A stretch of DNA of 18,054 bases from DASVTR01 sp033855775 (GTDB lineage Bacteria; Acidobacteriota; Blastocatellia; Pyrinomonadales; Pyrinomonadaceae). The translations under genes and the position numbers were made by a program. The notes below the pieces were generated by a model, which was not told the origin of the DNA, did not search any database, and saw only the letters and a program-made list of their open reading frames with translations. Positions 1 through 8,002 of the stretch are shown piece after piece; position 1 is the first letter of the stretch, and each line of letters starts with the position of its first letter. The stretch covers positions 1 to 18,054 of the forward strand of contig JAWVFT010000008.1 in the NCBI GenBank assembly GCA_033855775.1, written 5' to 3'.

Positions 1-1206
1 AAATCCACGCTCATCATGAAACAGAATCTGGAAGTGATGAACGAGCGCGGCATCAACGTTCCGGTCGTGCTCGGCGGCGCAGCCCTGACGCGCCGTTATG
101 TTGAAGACGACCTTCACTCGCTCTACAAAGGCACGCTCTTTTACGCGAAAGACGCCTTCGCGGGCTTGCATACGATGGACGAGTTGACTGGCAGCGGGCG
201 AAGCGAAAGCGCTGCGGCGGGCGAGAAGGCGAAGGCCGCGAGCGCCGCGAGGGCAGGCTCAAACGGCGACTCTTCGATTGACGACGCCGAAGACCTCGTG
301 GGCGAAGACGCCAAGCTCGGCATACGCAAAGCCACTCTGCCGCGCGCCGCGCAGAAAGTCGCGGGCGACACGACGCACACCGAACGCTCTTCGATTAATC
401 CGAACGCTCCCGTTCCGCGCGCGCCCTTCTACGGCTCGCGCGTCGTGGAGGATATTCCGCTCGATGATGTCTTCGCCTTCGTCAACGAGACGGCTCTCTT
501 CAAAGGGCAATGGCAATTCAAGCAGGGCCGCAGAAGCGCGGAAGAGTATGGCCATCTGGTGGCGGACAAAGTGCGGCCCGTCTATGAAGAGTTGAAGGAA
601 CGCTCGAAGCGCGAGCGGCTGCTCGTGCCGCGCGTCGTCTACGGCTATTTCCCCTGCCAGTCTGCGGGCAACGACCTCATCATCTATGCGGACGATGAAC
701 GAACAGAGCGCATGCGTTTCACTTTCCCGCGCCAGCCCGCGGGCAAGCGTCTTTGTCTGGCCGATTATTTCGCGGCGCAGGATTCGGGGCGCATGGATGT
801 GGTCGCGTTTCATCTCGTCACGGTCGGGCGGCGCGCTTCGGAGTATTCGCAGGAGTTGTTCAAGGCGGACAACTACGCGGAGTATCTCTACTTTCACGGC
901 TTGAGCGTGGAGACGGCTGAGGCTCTGGCCGAATACTGGCATAAGCGGATTCGTGTCGAACTCGGCATCGCGGGCCGCGACGCGGCGCAGGTGGCCAAGC
1001 TCTTTCATCAAGGCTATCAAGGCTCGCGCTTCAGCTTCGGCTATCCGGCCTGCCCGAATCTGGAAGATCAGGTTAAGCTCTTCGAGTTGATTGACCCCGC
1101 GCGCATCGACGTGGAATTGACCGAAGAGTTTCAGCTTGAGCCTGAACAGTCAACCTCCGCGATTATCGTTCATCACGAAGAGGCGAAATACTTTTCGATT
1201 GATTAA
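1..1206 (+). CDS. metH: Methionine synthase, cobalamin-dependent, C-terminal part (5' end outside window)
   Basis: The enzyme transfers a methyl group from methyl-tetrahydrofolate through cobalamin to homocysteine, making methionine in the cytosol. The reading frame is open from base 1, so only the 3' third is present. The first ~60 residues are the end of the B12-binding Rossmann domain (VPVVLGGAALTRR). Then comes an Ala/Glu/Ser-rich linker of about 70-80 residues. The AdoMet-dependent reactivation domain follows from about residue 138 to the end and carries the family hallmark SRFSFGYPACPNLEDQ near residues 341-356. This domain remethylates oxidised cob(II)alamin using AdoMet and flavodoxin. 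The ATG at 16 is internal and not a gene start. The stop is TAA at 1204. The next gene is 84 bases downstream, across a heptamer inverted repeat, so the two are probably not a tight operon. Family identity is secure; the long linker is the only oddity. Confidence 0.95.
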   Translation, partial: KSTLIMKQNLEVMNERGINVPVVLGGAALTRRYVEDDLHSLYKGTLFYAKDAFAGLHTMDELTGSGRSESAAAGEKAKAASAARAGSNGDSSIDDAEDLVGEDAKLGIRKATLPRAAQKVAGDTTHTERSSINPNAPVPRAPFYGSRVVEDIPLDDVFAFVNETALFKGQWQFKQGRRSAEEYGHLVADKVRPVYEELKERSKRERLLVPRVVYGYFPCQSAGNDLIIYADDERTERMRFTFPRQPAGKRLCLADYFAAQDSGRMDVVAFHLVTVGRRASEYSQELFKADNYAEYLYFHGLSVETAEALAEYWHKRIRVELGIAGRDAAQVAKLFHQGYQGSRFSFGYPACPNLEDQVKLFELIDPARIDVELTEEFQLEPEQSTSAIIVHHEEAKYFSID

Positions 1207-1212
1207 ATTCAT

Positions 1213-1303
1213 GTCCAAAGTCGAAGGCCCAAAGTCTAAAGCGGGCCGGCGATTTGAAACCTTGGACTTTGGACCCTTGGACTTTGAGCTTTGAACGTTG
1301 AAC
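1213..1303. repeat. Intergenic heptamer inverted repeat (CAAAGTC type)
   Basis: The left arm (about 1213-1241) is made of 7-bp steps such as tccaaag, cccaaag and tctaaag. The right arm (about 1260-1303) carries the complementary series (tttggac, cttggac, ctttgag, cgttgaa). Together they can fold into a long imperfect stem between metH and the acyltransferase gene. The right arm runs into the TTG that begins the next reading frame. A 3'-end or terminator-like structure is possible, but there is no T-run. Confidence 0.7.
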
Positions 1304-2154
1304 GTTTTCCCGAACCGACGCGCGAAGAATTGGCCGTGCTCTCAAGGATGGAGCGGTTCTGCTTTCGCCTCGCGCACCGTATGAATCAGGGGCGTTGGAA
1401 ACGTTTCTGGACGTTCTGCCAGCGCACCGTCGGCGCGGGCTGGATTCAACTCTGCACTTACAATCTGATGCGCGTCTACGGCCTTGAGCACGTCGAGGCC
1501 GTCTCGCACGAGCGACCGCTCCTGCTCGTCGCCAATCATCGCTCGTTCTTCGACATGTACACCGTCTCGTCCGTCCTCTTTCGTCGCACGCGCTGGCCGA
1601 AGACGCTCTTCTTTCCGGTGCGCGGGCGATTCTTTTATCAATCTCCGCTCGGCTCGTTCGTCAACATGGTGATGGGCTGGTGGTCTATGTACCCGCCATT
1701 TTTTTACGCGACCGAGAAGCGGCTCTTCGACAAATACTCGATGCGCTTTCTCGCGCATCTCTGCCGCGAGGGCGCGGGCCACGTCATCGGCTTTCACCCT
1801 GAAGGCACGCGCAACAAGAGCGCGGACGCTTATTCGTTCCTGCGCGCGCAGCCCGGCGTCGGGATGCTCATCAAGGAAAGCGCGCCGCAAGTGATTCCGG
1901 TCTTCATCGCCGGACTCGGCAATCAACTGCCGCGCCAAGTTCTGGGCAACTGGACGGGCGGCCCGCCGATTCGCATACACTTCGGCCCGCCGCTCGACCT
2001 CGCGGAGTTTCTACAGAAGAAAGACCACGTTCGCACCTACAAAGAGATTGGCGATTTTGTGATGAGCAAGATTGCCGAACTCGGCGAGCAAGACCGTCAA
2101 GCTCAAGCTGCGTTGAAGACCGCAACGGGCGAGAAACTGGAACTGACCAAGTAG
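1291..2154 (+). CDS. PlsC-type 1-acyl-glycerol-3-phosphate acyltransferase
   Basis: This is a member of the PlsC/LPLAT family, which transfers a fatty acyl chain to the sn-2 hydroxyl of lysophosphatidic acid (or a related lysolipid) at the inner face of the cytoplasmic membrane. The catalytic HX4D motif is seen as NHRSFFD near residues 82-88. The glycerol-phosphate-binding FHPEGTR motif lies near 168-174, and a later VIPVFIAG stretch matches block IV. At 287 residues it is of normal to slightly long family length. The TTG at 1291 is the first possible start, because an in-frame stop lies two codons upstream. It sits inside the heptamer repeat and has no clear ribosome binding site. The ATG at 1348 (residue 20) would discard a segment that looks like normal protein (PEPTREELAVLSRMERF). 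The lipid-kinase gene follows 91 bases later, fitting a glycerolipid role. Exact acceptor specificity cannot be read from the sequence. Confidence 0.88.
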   Translation: MNVERFPEPTREELAVLSRMERFCFRLAHRMNQGRWKRFWTFCQRTVGAGWIQLCTYNLMRVYGLEHVEAVSHERPLLLVANHRSFFDMYTVSSVLFRRTRWPKTLFFPVRGRFFYQSPLGSFVNMVMGWWSMYPPFFYATEKRLFDKYSMRFLAHLCREGAGHVIGFHPEGTRNKSADAYSFLRAQPGVGMLIKESAPQVIPVFIAGLGNQLPRQVLGNWTGGPPIRIHFGPPLDLAEFLQKKDHVRTYKEIGDFVMSKIAELGEQDRQAQAALKTATGEKLELTK

Positions 2155-2234
2155 AAATTGCAACTGACCAAGTAGCGAATCGCCGTCTTGATAATTGGTC
2201 GCCGTCTTGATAACTAGTCGCTGTCTTGATTGAG
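2141..2234. repeat. Short tandem direct repeats across the acyltransferase stop codon
   Basis: Two copies of aactgaccaagtag start 21 bp apart (2141 and 2162). The first contains the acyltransferase TAG stop. They are followed by three copies of a 19-bp unit (tcgccgtcttgataattgg and variants, starting at 2180, 2199 and 2218). The repeats fill the gap before the lipid kinase. This looks like slippage or duplication debris; no function is evident. Confidence 0.7.
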
Positions 2235-2245
2235 CCGTCGTTATT

Positions 2246-3205
2246 TTGAAGATGTCAACATTGCCGCTCGTCATCGTTAATCCGACTTCAGCGCGGGGCG
2301 CGACCGCAAACGCCTGGCCCGCGATGGCGAGCGACCTGCGAACGCATTTCGGCCCGTTCACGTGCGCCTTCACGGAGCGCGCGGGCGATGGCCGCAGGCT
2401 CGCCATGGAGGGCGCGCTGGCGGGCCGTCGTTTGATTATCGCCTGCGGCGGCGACGGGACGATTTCGGAAGTCGCCAACGGCATCTTAGAGTCCGGGACC
2501 GACTCGGAGTTGGGCATTCTGCCGAGCGGCACGGGCGGCGATTTTCGTCGCACGCTCAAGCTGCCGACAAACACGCCTGCCGCCGCTCGCGCCCTGCGCA
2601 CGGGCCGCACGCGGCGCATGGATGTCGGGCGCGTTCATTACATCAATCATGAGGGCGAGCCGGAGACGAGACACTTTCTCGGCGTGGCTTCGTTTGGCAT
2701 GAGCCCTGCGATTATCGAGCGCGTGAAGGCGCGGGGCGGCGGCTGGTTGCAGTCGCAGCCCCTCGGACGATTGGGAGGCAAGCTCTCGTTCGCTTCCGCC
2801 ATGCTGCGAACGACTTTGGAGACGACGGCGACGATGGTTCAAGTGCAGGTTGACGAAGAGCCTTTGCGTCGTTTGAAGGTGACGAATCTCTGCGTGGCGA
2901 ACGCGCGATACTTCGGCGGCGGGATGAAGATTGCGCCCGACGCCGCGCTCGACGACAATCGCTTCGACATCATCTCCATCGGCGACATGAGCGCGCTGGA
3001 AATTATCATGAACGCGCCAAGGCTCTATCTAGGCAAACACCTCGGCTTGCCGCAGGCGCAACACCGAAGAGCGCGCCGCGTCGTCGCCCGTCCCGCGCGA
3101 GATGATAAAGAAGTGGCGATTGAGATTGACGGAGAATTGCCGGGGCGTCTGCCCGCCACGTTTGAAATCCTGCCTGCCGCGCTCAAGCTGCGCTGCCCCG
3201 CTTAA
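2246..3205 (+). CDS. Diacylglycerol kinase catalytic-domain lipid kinase (DgkB/YegS-like)
   Basis: This ATP-dependent lipid kinase of the DAGK_cat family (DgkB, YegS, BmrU) phosphorylates diacylglycerol or a related lipid hydroxyl to give phosphatidic acid at the membrane surface. The N-terminal IVNPTSARG is the usual start of the nucleotide-binding lobe. The signature GGDGT lies near residues 69-73, and LPSGTGGDFRRT near 92-103 corresponds to the family GTxNDFAR motif with Gly in place of Asn. The C-terminal lobe includes VANARYFGGGMKIAPDA, the typical metal and fold-stabilising segment. At 319 residues it matches the family. The listed start is TTG at 2246; an ATG two codons later (2252) is equally possible, and neither has a strong ribosome binding site. 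It is co-directional with the acyltransferase before it and the glycosyltransferase 27 bases after it, so a transcription unit is plausible. The true lipid substrate is unknown. Confidence 0.88.
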   Translation: MKMSTLPLVIVNPTSARGATANAWPAMASDLRTHFGPFTCAFTERAGDGRRLAMEGALAGRRLIIACGGDGTISEVANGILESGTDSELGILPSGTGGDFRRTLKLPTNTPAAARALRTGRTRRMDVGRVHYINHEGEPETRHFLGVASFGMSPAIIERVKARGGGWLQSQPLGRLGGKLSFASAMLRTTLETTATMVQVQVDEEPLRRLKVTNLCVANARYFGGGMKIAPDAALDDNRFDIISIGDMSALEIIMNAPRLYLGKHLGLPQAQHRRARRVVARPARDDKEVAIEIDGELPGRLPATFEILPAALKLRCPA

Positions 3206-3232
3206 GCTTTCAGCTTCAAGGACACCAGACCC

Positions 3233-4018
3233 TTGCTCAACGGAAAAAAGATTGTCGTCGTCATGCCCGCTTACAACGCGGCCAGCACGTTGCGGCAGAC
3301 TTACGACGAAGTGCCTGCGGGCTTCGTCGACGAAGTGCTTCTGGTTGACGACCATAGCTCGGACGCGACTGTCGAGTTGGCGCGGGAGATGGGGCTGACC
3401 ACGTTTCTGCACGAGGAGAATCTGGGCTACGGGCGCAATCAAAAGACCTGCTATCGTGAAGCCCTCAAGAGCGGCGCCGACATCATCGTCATGCTGCATC
3501 CTGATTATCAGTATTCGCCGAAGCTGATTGTCTCGATGGCGGGCATGATTGCGTACGGCGAGTATGATGTCGCGCTCGGCTCGCGCATCCTCGGCGTCGG
3601 CGCGCTGGAAGGCGGGATGCCGCTCTACAAGTACGTCGCCAATCGCTTTCTGACGCTCATACAAAATTTGCTGCTCAGCTATAAAATCTCGGAGTATCAC
3701 ACGGGCTACAGGGCTTTCGCGCGGCAGGTGTTGGAACAGTTGCCGCTCGAAGAGAACTCCGACGATTTCGTTTTCGATAACGAGTTGCTGGCCCAGGCTA
3801 TCTATTTCAAACGACGCATCGGCGAAGTCTCATGCCCGACCAGATATTTCGCGGAAGCCTCCTCGATTAACTTTCGTCGCAGCGTCCGCTACGGGTTGGG
3901 CGTGCTTTCGACTTCCATCAAATTTCGCTTGCAGCGGATGAAGTGTGGCCGCTTCAAGATTTTCGACCCGCACGGCTTGCGGTTGCTGGCCGACTACTAC
4001 GAGCGAACGCAGAAGTGA
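3233..4018 (+). CDS. GT2 family glycosyltransferase, polyprenyl-phosphate sugar synthase-like
   Basis: This inverting GT-A glycosyltransferase resembles the DPM1/dolichyl-phosphate-mannose synthase branch, which moves a sugar from a nucleotide donor to a polyprenyl phosphate on the cytoplasmic side. Seen motifs are VVMPAYNAASTL near residues 8-19, LVDDHSSDAT near 37-46 (nucleotide binding), NLGYGRNQKTC near 63-73, and LHPDYQY near 86-92 in the DxD position, with the second half ending in the HTGYRAF segment. It is 261 residues long with no C-terminal membrane helices, so it is the soluble type. The start is TTG at 3233, supported by AAGGA at 3218-3222 ten bases upstream. It starts 27 bases after the lipid kinase and is followed, across an inverted repeat, by a GT-C-like membrane protein that could use its product. 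Family call is firm; the sugar and lipid carrier are inferred. Confidence 0.87.
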   Translation: MLNGKKIVVVMPAYNAASTLRQTYDEVPAGFVDEVLLVDDHSSDATVELAREMGLTTFLHEENLGYGRNQKTCYREALKSGADIIVMLHPDYQYSPKLIVSMAGMIAYGEYDVALGSRILGVGALEGGMPLYKYVANRFLTLIQNLLLSYKISEYHTGYRAFARQVLEQLPLEENSDDFVFDNELLAQAIYFKRRIGEVSCPTRYFAEASSINFRRSVRYGLGVLSTSIKFRLQRMKCGRFKIFDPHGLRLLADYYERTQK

Positions 4019-4030
4019 AGAACGAAGAAT

Positions 4031-4151
4031 GTCACGCTGGAGGCGCAAAGCTGCAAAGAAAGACTCGGATGATTTTTAAGCGTTGCTCAATGTCTTTGCT
4101 TGATGTCTTTGGTCATGTTCTTCTTTGCGGCTTTGCGCCTTTGCGTGAGAC
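4031..4151. repeat. Intergenic inverted repeat of GCAAAG-type heptamers
   Basis: The left arm 4031-4064 (with ggcgcaaagctgcaaagaaa) pairs with the right arm 4119-4151 (cttctttgcggctttgcgcc and following bases). The arms are about 30 bp with few mismatches, and the loop is about 55 bases. It lies between the GT2 stop at 4018 and the next start at 4214. A long mRNA stem is expected. It could end or stabilise the upstream transcript, but no T-run follows. Confidence 0.75.
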
Positions 4152-4213
4152 TGTCTTCGGCTTGCCGGGCCAATCTTCCAAACTTTAATCTGCGCTAGGC
4201 GGACATTAGCGAC

Positions 4214-6133
4214 ATGGCGAAGAAGAGAAGCAAGAGGGAAGCCGCGCGTCCCGACGCGAAGAGGCCGGGCAGAGCGGAAGCGCGTGTCACGCAGGGCCAA
4301 TCGTTCTTCAGCCGCAATCATGATGAGATTCTCATCTGTCTCTCGCTGGCGATTGTGACCGCCGTTGTCTACTGGCAACTCGGCGAGCATCAGTTCATCA
4401 ATCTGGACGACGACGTATACGTCTATGAGAATTCGGCGGTGCGCGCAGGGCTGACGGCGCGCGGCTTCGCTTGGGCCTTCACCACCTTCAACGCCGCCAA
4501 CTGGCATCCGTTAACGTGGCTCTCGCACATGCTCGACGTTCAACTCTTCGGCTTAAACGCGGGCAGCCACCTGTACACGAATCTCTTTCTGCACATTCTC
4601 AATGCGCTCTTGCTCTTCGGGCTGCTGCGACGAATGACAGGCCACGTCTGGCGCAGCGCGATGGTCGCCGCGCTCTTCGCTCTGCATCCGCTACGCGTCG
4701 AATCCGTGGCGTGGGTTTCGGAACGCAAAGATGTCCTAAGCACTCTCTTCTGGATGCTCGCGCTCTGGGCCTACGCGAGATACACGGAGCAGCCAAAATC
4801 TTTGGGACGCTATCTGCTGGTCGTCGTTGCTCTGGCTCTGGGGTTGATGGCGAAGCCGATGCTGGTGACGCTGCCGTTTGTTCTGTTGTTGTTGGACTAC
4901 TGGCCGCTCAATCGCCTGCGCTGGCGAGCGGCGGACGGCGGCAAAGCTTTACTGGCTCAAGCGTGGCCGTTGATACGCGAGAAGCTTCCGCTCTTTGCGC
5001 TGGTGGCCGCTTCCGGCATCGTGACTTACTTCGCGCAGCAGCACGGCGGCGCGGTCAAGACGCTGACGCGCTTTCCGCTCTCGCTTCGTCTCTCAAACTC
5101 GCTCGTCGCTTACACGAGTTATCTGGGCAAGATGCTGTGGCCGGACAAGCTGGCCGTCTATTATCCTTACGAACTATCGCGTCCCGCATGGCAGACGATT
5201 GGGGCGGCGCTCGTGTTAATCGGCGTCACGGCGTTGGCTCTCTACTCTGCGCGGCGGCGCGGATACATGTTGACGGGCTGGCTCTGGTTTCTGGGCTCGC
5301 TGGTGCCGGTCATCGGGCTGGTTCAAGTCGGGGAGCAATCGCTGGCCGACCGCTACACGTATGTGCCGCTCATCGGCGTGTTCGTGATGCTCGTCTGGGG
5401 CGCGGCTGACGTGATAAAGAGTTGGAGCTTTCATCGCGTCGCGGCGAGCGTGGCCGCCGGAGTTTTGTTGACGGCGTTATGCGTCCTGACGTGGCGGCAG
5501 GCCGGACGCTGGCGCGATAACGTGACGCTCTACGAGCACACGCTCGGCGTCACTTCCAACAACTATGTCATCAACAACAATCTGGGCTTCGCTCTGAGCA
5601 AAACGGGGCGCAGAGCCGAAGGCATAGAGCATTTGAACGAAGCCCTGCGCATCAAGCCGGATTTCTTCGAAGCGCACAACAGCCTCGGCGCGGCCCTGAC
5701 CGAAGAGAAGCGTTTCGCCGAAGCCCTCGAACATTTCGAGGAAGCCGCGCGTTTGCAGCCCGAAGTAGCCAAAGTCCATTCCAACATGGGCGCGGCTCTA
5801 GGCTCTATGAACCGCCTCGACGAAGCCGTCGCCCAGTTGAACGAAGCCCTGCGGCTCGACCCAGATTATCCCAACACGCATCTCAATCTCGGCCTCATCT
5901 ACTTGCGTCAGGGGAAGAACGAAGAGGCGGCGGCGCGTCTGGCCGAAGCGGCGCAGCTTCAGCCCGACAGCGCCGAAACCCACAACGCCTACGGCTACGC
6001 GCTCGGAGCGTTGGGCAAATTGGAAGAAGCCATCGCGCAGTTCAAAATCGCGCTGAGCCTCAAGCCCGACTACGCGCAGGCGCAGAACAACCTGCGCAAC
6101 GCTCAATCGTTGCTCGACCGGCAGCCGAAATGA
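4214..6133 (+). CDS. TMTC-like (GT-C fold) membrane protein with C-terminal TPR repeats
   Basis: This 639-residue polytopic membrane protein has a basic N-terminal tail (about 1-30), then roughly ten hydrophobic segments up to about residue 440, then a soluble TPR domain. The first loop contains FINLDDDVYVYENSAVRAG (about residues 59-77), an acidic pair in the place of the GT-C catalytic aspartates. The HPLRVESVAWVSERKD segment (about 158-173) is typical of the bacterial relatives of TMTC protein O-mannosyltransferases. Five 34-residue TPRs run from about 447 to 616, each ending in a P-D or P-E pair, plus a capping helix. TPRs outside the membrane would hold acceptor proteins. The start is ATG 4214. 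It lies directly after a GT2 gene of the type that makes polyprenyl-phosphate sugars, which supports glycosyl transfer from a lipid-linked sugar. The transferase activity is inferred; the architecture is seen. Confidence 0.82.
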   Translation: MAKKRSKREAARPDAKRPGRAEARVTQGQSFFSRNHDEILICLSLAIVTAVVYWQLGEHQFINLDDDVYVYENSAVRAGLTARGFAWAFTTFNAANWHPLTWLSHMLDVQLFGLNAGSHLYTNLFLHILNALLLFGLLRRMTGHVWRSAMVAALFALHPLRVESVAWVSERKDVLSTLFWMLALWAYARYTEQPKSLGRYLLVVVALALGLMAKPMLVTLPFVLLLLDYWPLNRLRWRAADGGKALLAQAWPLIREKLPLFALVAASGIVTYFAQQHGGAVKTLTRFPLSLRLSNSLVAYTSYLGKMLWPDKLAVYYPYELSRPAWQTIGAALVLIGVTALALYSARRRGYMLTGWLWFLGSLVPVIGLVQVGEQSLADRYTYVPLIGVFVMLVWGAADVIKSWSFHRVAASVAAGVLLTALCVLTWRQAGRWRDNVTLYEHTLGVTSNNYVINNNLGFALSKTGRRAEGIEHLNEALRIKPDFFEAHNSLGAALTEEKRFAEALEHFEEAARLQPEVAKVHSNMGAALGSMNRLDEAVAQLNEALRLDPDYPNTHLNLGLIYLRQGKNEEAAARLAEAAQLQPDSAETHNAYGYALGALGKLEEAIAQFKIALSLKPDYAQAQNNLRNAQSLLDRQPK

Positions 6134-6153
6134 GGGCGGAAAATTGATTTTTG

Positions 6154-6182
6154 TTGACATGCTTGCGCCAACTCACTATTCT
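6154..6182 (+). promoter_or_regulatory. Sigma-70-type promoter for the VCBS-repeat protein gene
   Basis: A perfect -35 TTGACA (6154-6159) is followed after 17 bp by TATTCT (6177-6182), which matches the -10 consensus at four of six positions. Transcription would begin near 6189, giving a leader of about 150 bases before the ATG at 6342. It lies just after the TPR-protein stop, so the next gene has its own promoter. Confidence 0.65.
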
Positions 6183-6341
6183 TAAAAGTGTCCACGGCCC
6201 GCTCGGCTGTGGCATCTTCATCACGGCAGCCCATCCACAAGCTCAACCGTTGTTCGACATCCAATAAAACACTCAATGCGCTCGGCCCTGCGTGTGTCAG
6301 GTCGCTGTCGGCGCTCTCTTTCTCTTATTACAAGGAAGAAC

Positions 6342-7874
6342 ATGAAACAAAATCTCATTGTCCAAAGATTGTGCGCCGCGCTCGTTCTCTCGCTGGCTCT
6401 CTCGCTCGCGGGCGGCACGGTCGTTCGCGCTTCCGATTGTGTCAGAGGCGCTTCGACAACCTTCACGGGCGCGCTCGAAGCCATTGACCCGGATCAAACG
6501 GGCCGCATTTTTCGCACCAGCGTTCCAAGCTCCTGCGGCTTTCAGAAGACGACGCCGAACGCCGCCGGCGGCGCGCAAACTTTCAACTACGACCAATACA
6601 CCTTTACCAATCCGAACAACTTCGCGACGTGCGTCACGGTTGATGTGAACTTCACGGGCTGCGGCGCCTCCGCCGCCCTCAACGCGACCAGCATGGTCGC
6701 TTATCTGGGCAGCTTCAACCCGGCCAATCCCTTAGAGAACTATCTGGGCGACATGGGCTTCAGCACCATCGGCGGAACCAGCGCGCCCTATCAGGACGAC
6801 AACACGCAGAGCTTCAGCTTCACGGTTCCGGCCAACGCCACGTACGTCCTCGTCGTCCATGAAGTCGTGTCGAACGGGCTGTGCGGGAGCTATTCGTTCA
6901 AGCACACGCTCTGGACAAACTGCCGCGCCGACGGGCCTGACTTCGGCAAGTCGCAAACTCCTACGGACGGCAAAGCAGACCTCGCCCTCTGGCGCGCAGG
7001 CACGAGCGGCGACTGGCTCATCAAAGACAGCGCCTCCGGCAACAACTTTACGCAGTTTGATTGGGGCCGCTCCGCTCTGGGCGACGTGAACGTGGCGGCT
7101 GATTATGATGGCGATTCAAAAACTGACCTCGCCGTCTGGCGTCCATCGGACGGCAACTGGTACATCGTCAAGAGCGCTAACGGGCTGCCTTCGGTGACGA
7201 ACTGGGGACAGAGCGGCGACGTTCCGGTTCCCGGCGATTATGACCGCGACGGCAACACGGATGTCGCCGTCTGGCGCCCATCGGAAGGCAACTGGTACAT
7301 ACGACAAAGCTCGAACGGGTTAGGCCGTTCAATCAATTGGGGCGAGAGCGGCGACCGTCCAGTCGTCGGAGATTTCGACGGCGACCTCGCAACCGATCAG
7401 GTTGTCTTTCGTCCGAGCGAAGGCACATGGTTGATTCGCTACAGCAACTTTCCGATGAATCTGCCCGCCGCCAATCCCGGCATCTTCGCCCGTAGCGTTC
7501 AGTGGGGAAGCGCGGGCGACAAGCTCGTTCCGGCGGACTACGACGGCGACGGGCGCACGGACGTGGCCGTCTACAGACCGAGCGAAGGCAACTGGTACAT
7601 ACGCCTCGGCGGCGGACTCGGCGGCACGACCGCTGTCGGCGCAGGACTCTGGACGACTTCCATCATCAACTGGGGCGACAGCAGCGATGTTCTAGTCCCC
7701 GCGGATTACGATGGAGACAAGCAGGCGGACGTGGCCGTCTGGCGTCCCGCAAACGGCAACTGGTACGTCAGGAAAAGCAGCGGCGGCGCAACCGTCGGCC
7801 CCGTCACGCAGTTCTTCGGCCCCGCCGCGAATGACTTTCCCGTCCAAGCCGCTTTCCTTCCACAGCCGCAGTAA
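6342..7874 (+). CDS. Secreted VCBS/FG-GAP-type repeat protein
   Basis: This 510-residue exported protein has unknown ligand. The start is ATG 6342, preceded by AAGGA at 6332-6336 with a 5-base gap; an upstream in-frame start at 6276 has no such site. Residues 1-30 form a Sec signal peptide ending VVRA, with likely cleavage before SDC. Residues ~33-205 form a Cys-containing beta-rich domain resembling pre-peptidase C-terminal or CUB-like modules (SFSFTVPANATYVLVVHE). From about 210 to the end come repeats with calcium-loop motifs DYDGDSKTD, DYDRDGNTD, DFDGDLATD, DYDGDGRTD and DYDGDKQAD, spaced 44-57 residues apart. Each is followed by VWRPSDGNWYI or a variant, a blade pattern expected to form a beta-propeller. 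No C-terminal sorting tag or membrane anchor is seen. Such proteins are common in Acidobacteriota and are thought to act in surface binding or extracellular scaffolding. It is transcribed alone. Confidence 0.85.
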   Translation: MKQNLIVQRLCAALVLSLALSLAGGTVVRASDCVRGASTTFTGALEAIDPDQTGRIFRTSVPSSCGFQKTTPNAAGGAQTFNYDQYTFTNPNNFATCVTVDVNFTGCGASAALNATSMVAYLGSFNPANPLENYLGDMGFSTIGGTSAPYQDDNTQSFSFTVPANATYVLVVHEVVSNGLCGSYSFKHTLWTNCRADGPDFGKSQTPTDGKADLALWRAGTSGDWLIKDSASGNNFTQFDWGRSALGDVNVAADYDGDSKTDLAVWRPSDGNWYIVKSANGLPSVTNWGQSGDVPVPGDYDRDGNTDVAVWRPSEGNWYIRQSSNGLGRSINWGESGDRPVVGDFDGDLATDQVVFRPSEGTWLIRYSNFPMNLPAANPGIFARSVQWGSAGDKLVPADYDGDGRTDVAVYRPSEGNWYIRLGGGLGGTTAVGAGLWTTSIINWGDSSDVLVPADYDGDKQADVAVWRPANGNWYVRKSSGGATVGPVTQFFGPAANDFPVQAAFLPQPQ

Positions 7875-7949
7875 CGCTTAACACAACGGCGGCGAGAGTC
7901 GTTGCGCGCTGCTTCAATCACAACGCTCCCCCCGCGTTCCCCGCATTCA

Positions 7950-7989
7950 AAGAGGGCTGAAGATTATCAACTTAATCTTCAGCCCTCTT
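7950..7989. terminator. Perfect 17-bp stem hairpin downstream of the VCBS gene
   Basis: aagagggctgaagatta (7950-7966) is exactly complementary to taatcttcagccctctt (7973-7989), with a 6-base loop tcaact. It lies 75 bases past the stop at 7874. The base of the stem is GC-rich and the following bases (cgtcctatttgtcg) are only moderately T-rich. A terminator or transcript-end stabiliser is likely. As a near-perfect palindrome it could act in both directions between the convergent genes. Confidence 0.6.
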
Positions 7990-8002
7990 CGTCCTATTTG
8001 TC

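Noticed and set aside
259..1020. Minus-strand open frame opposite metH
   Set aside because: No motif or ribosome binding site; the plus strand encodes the well-conserved activation domain.
6276..6341. Upstream ATG extension of the VCBS-repeat protein
   Set aside because: The added 22 residues precede a textbook signal peptide, and the ATG at 6342 has the ribosome binding site.
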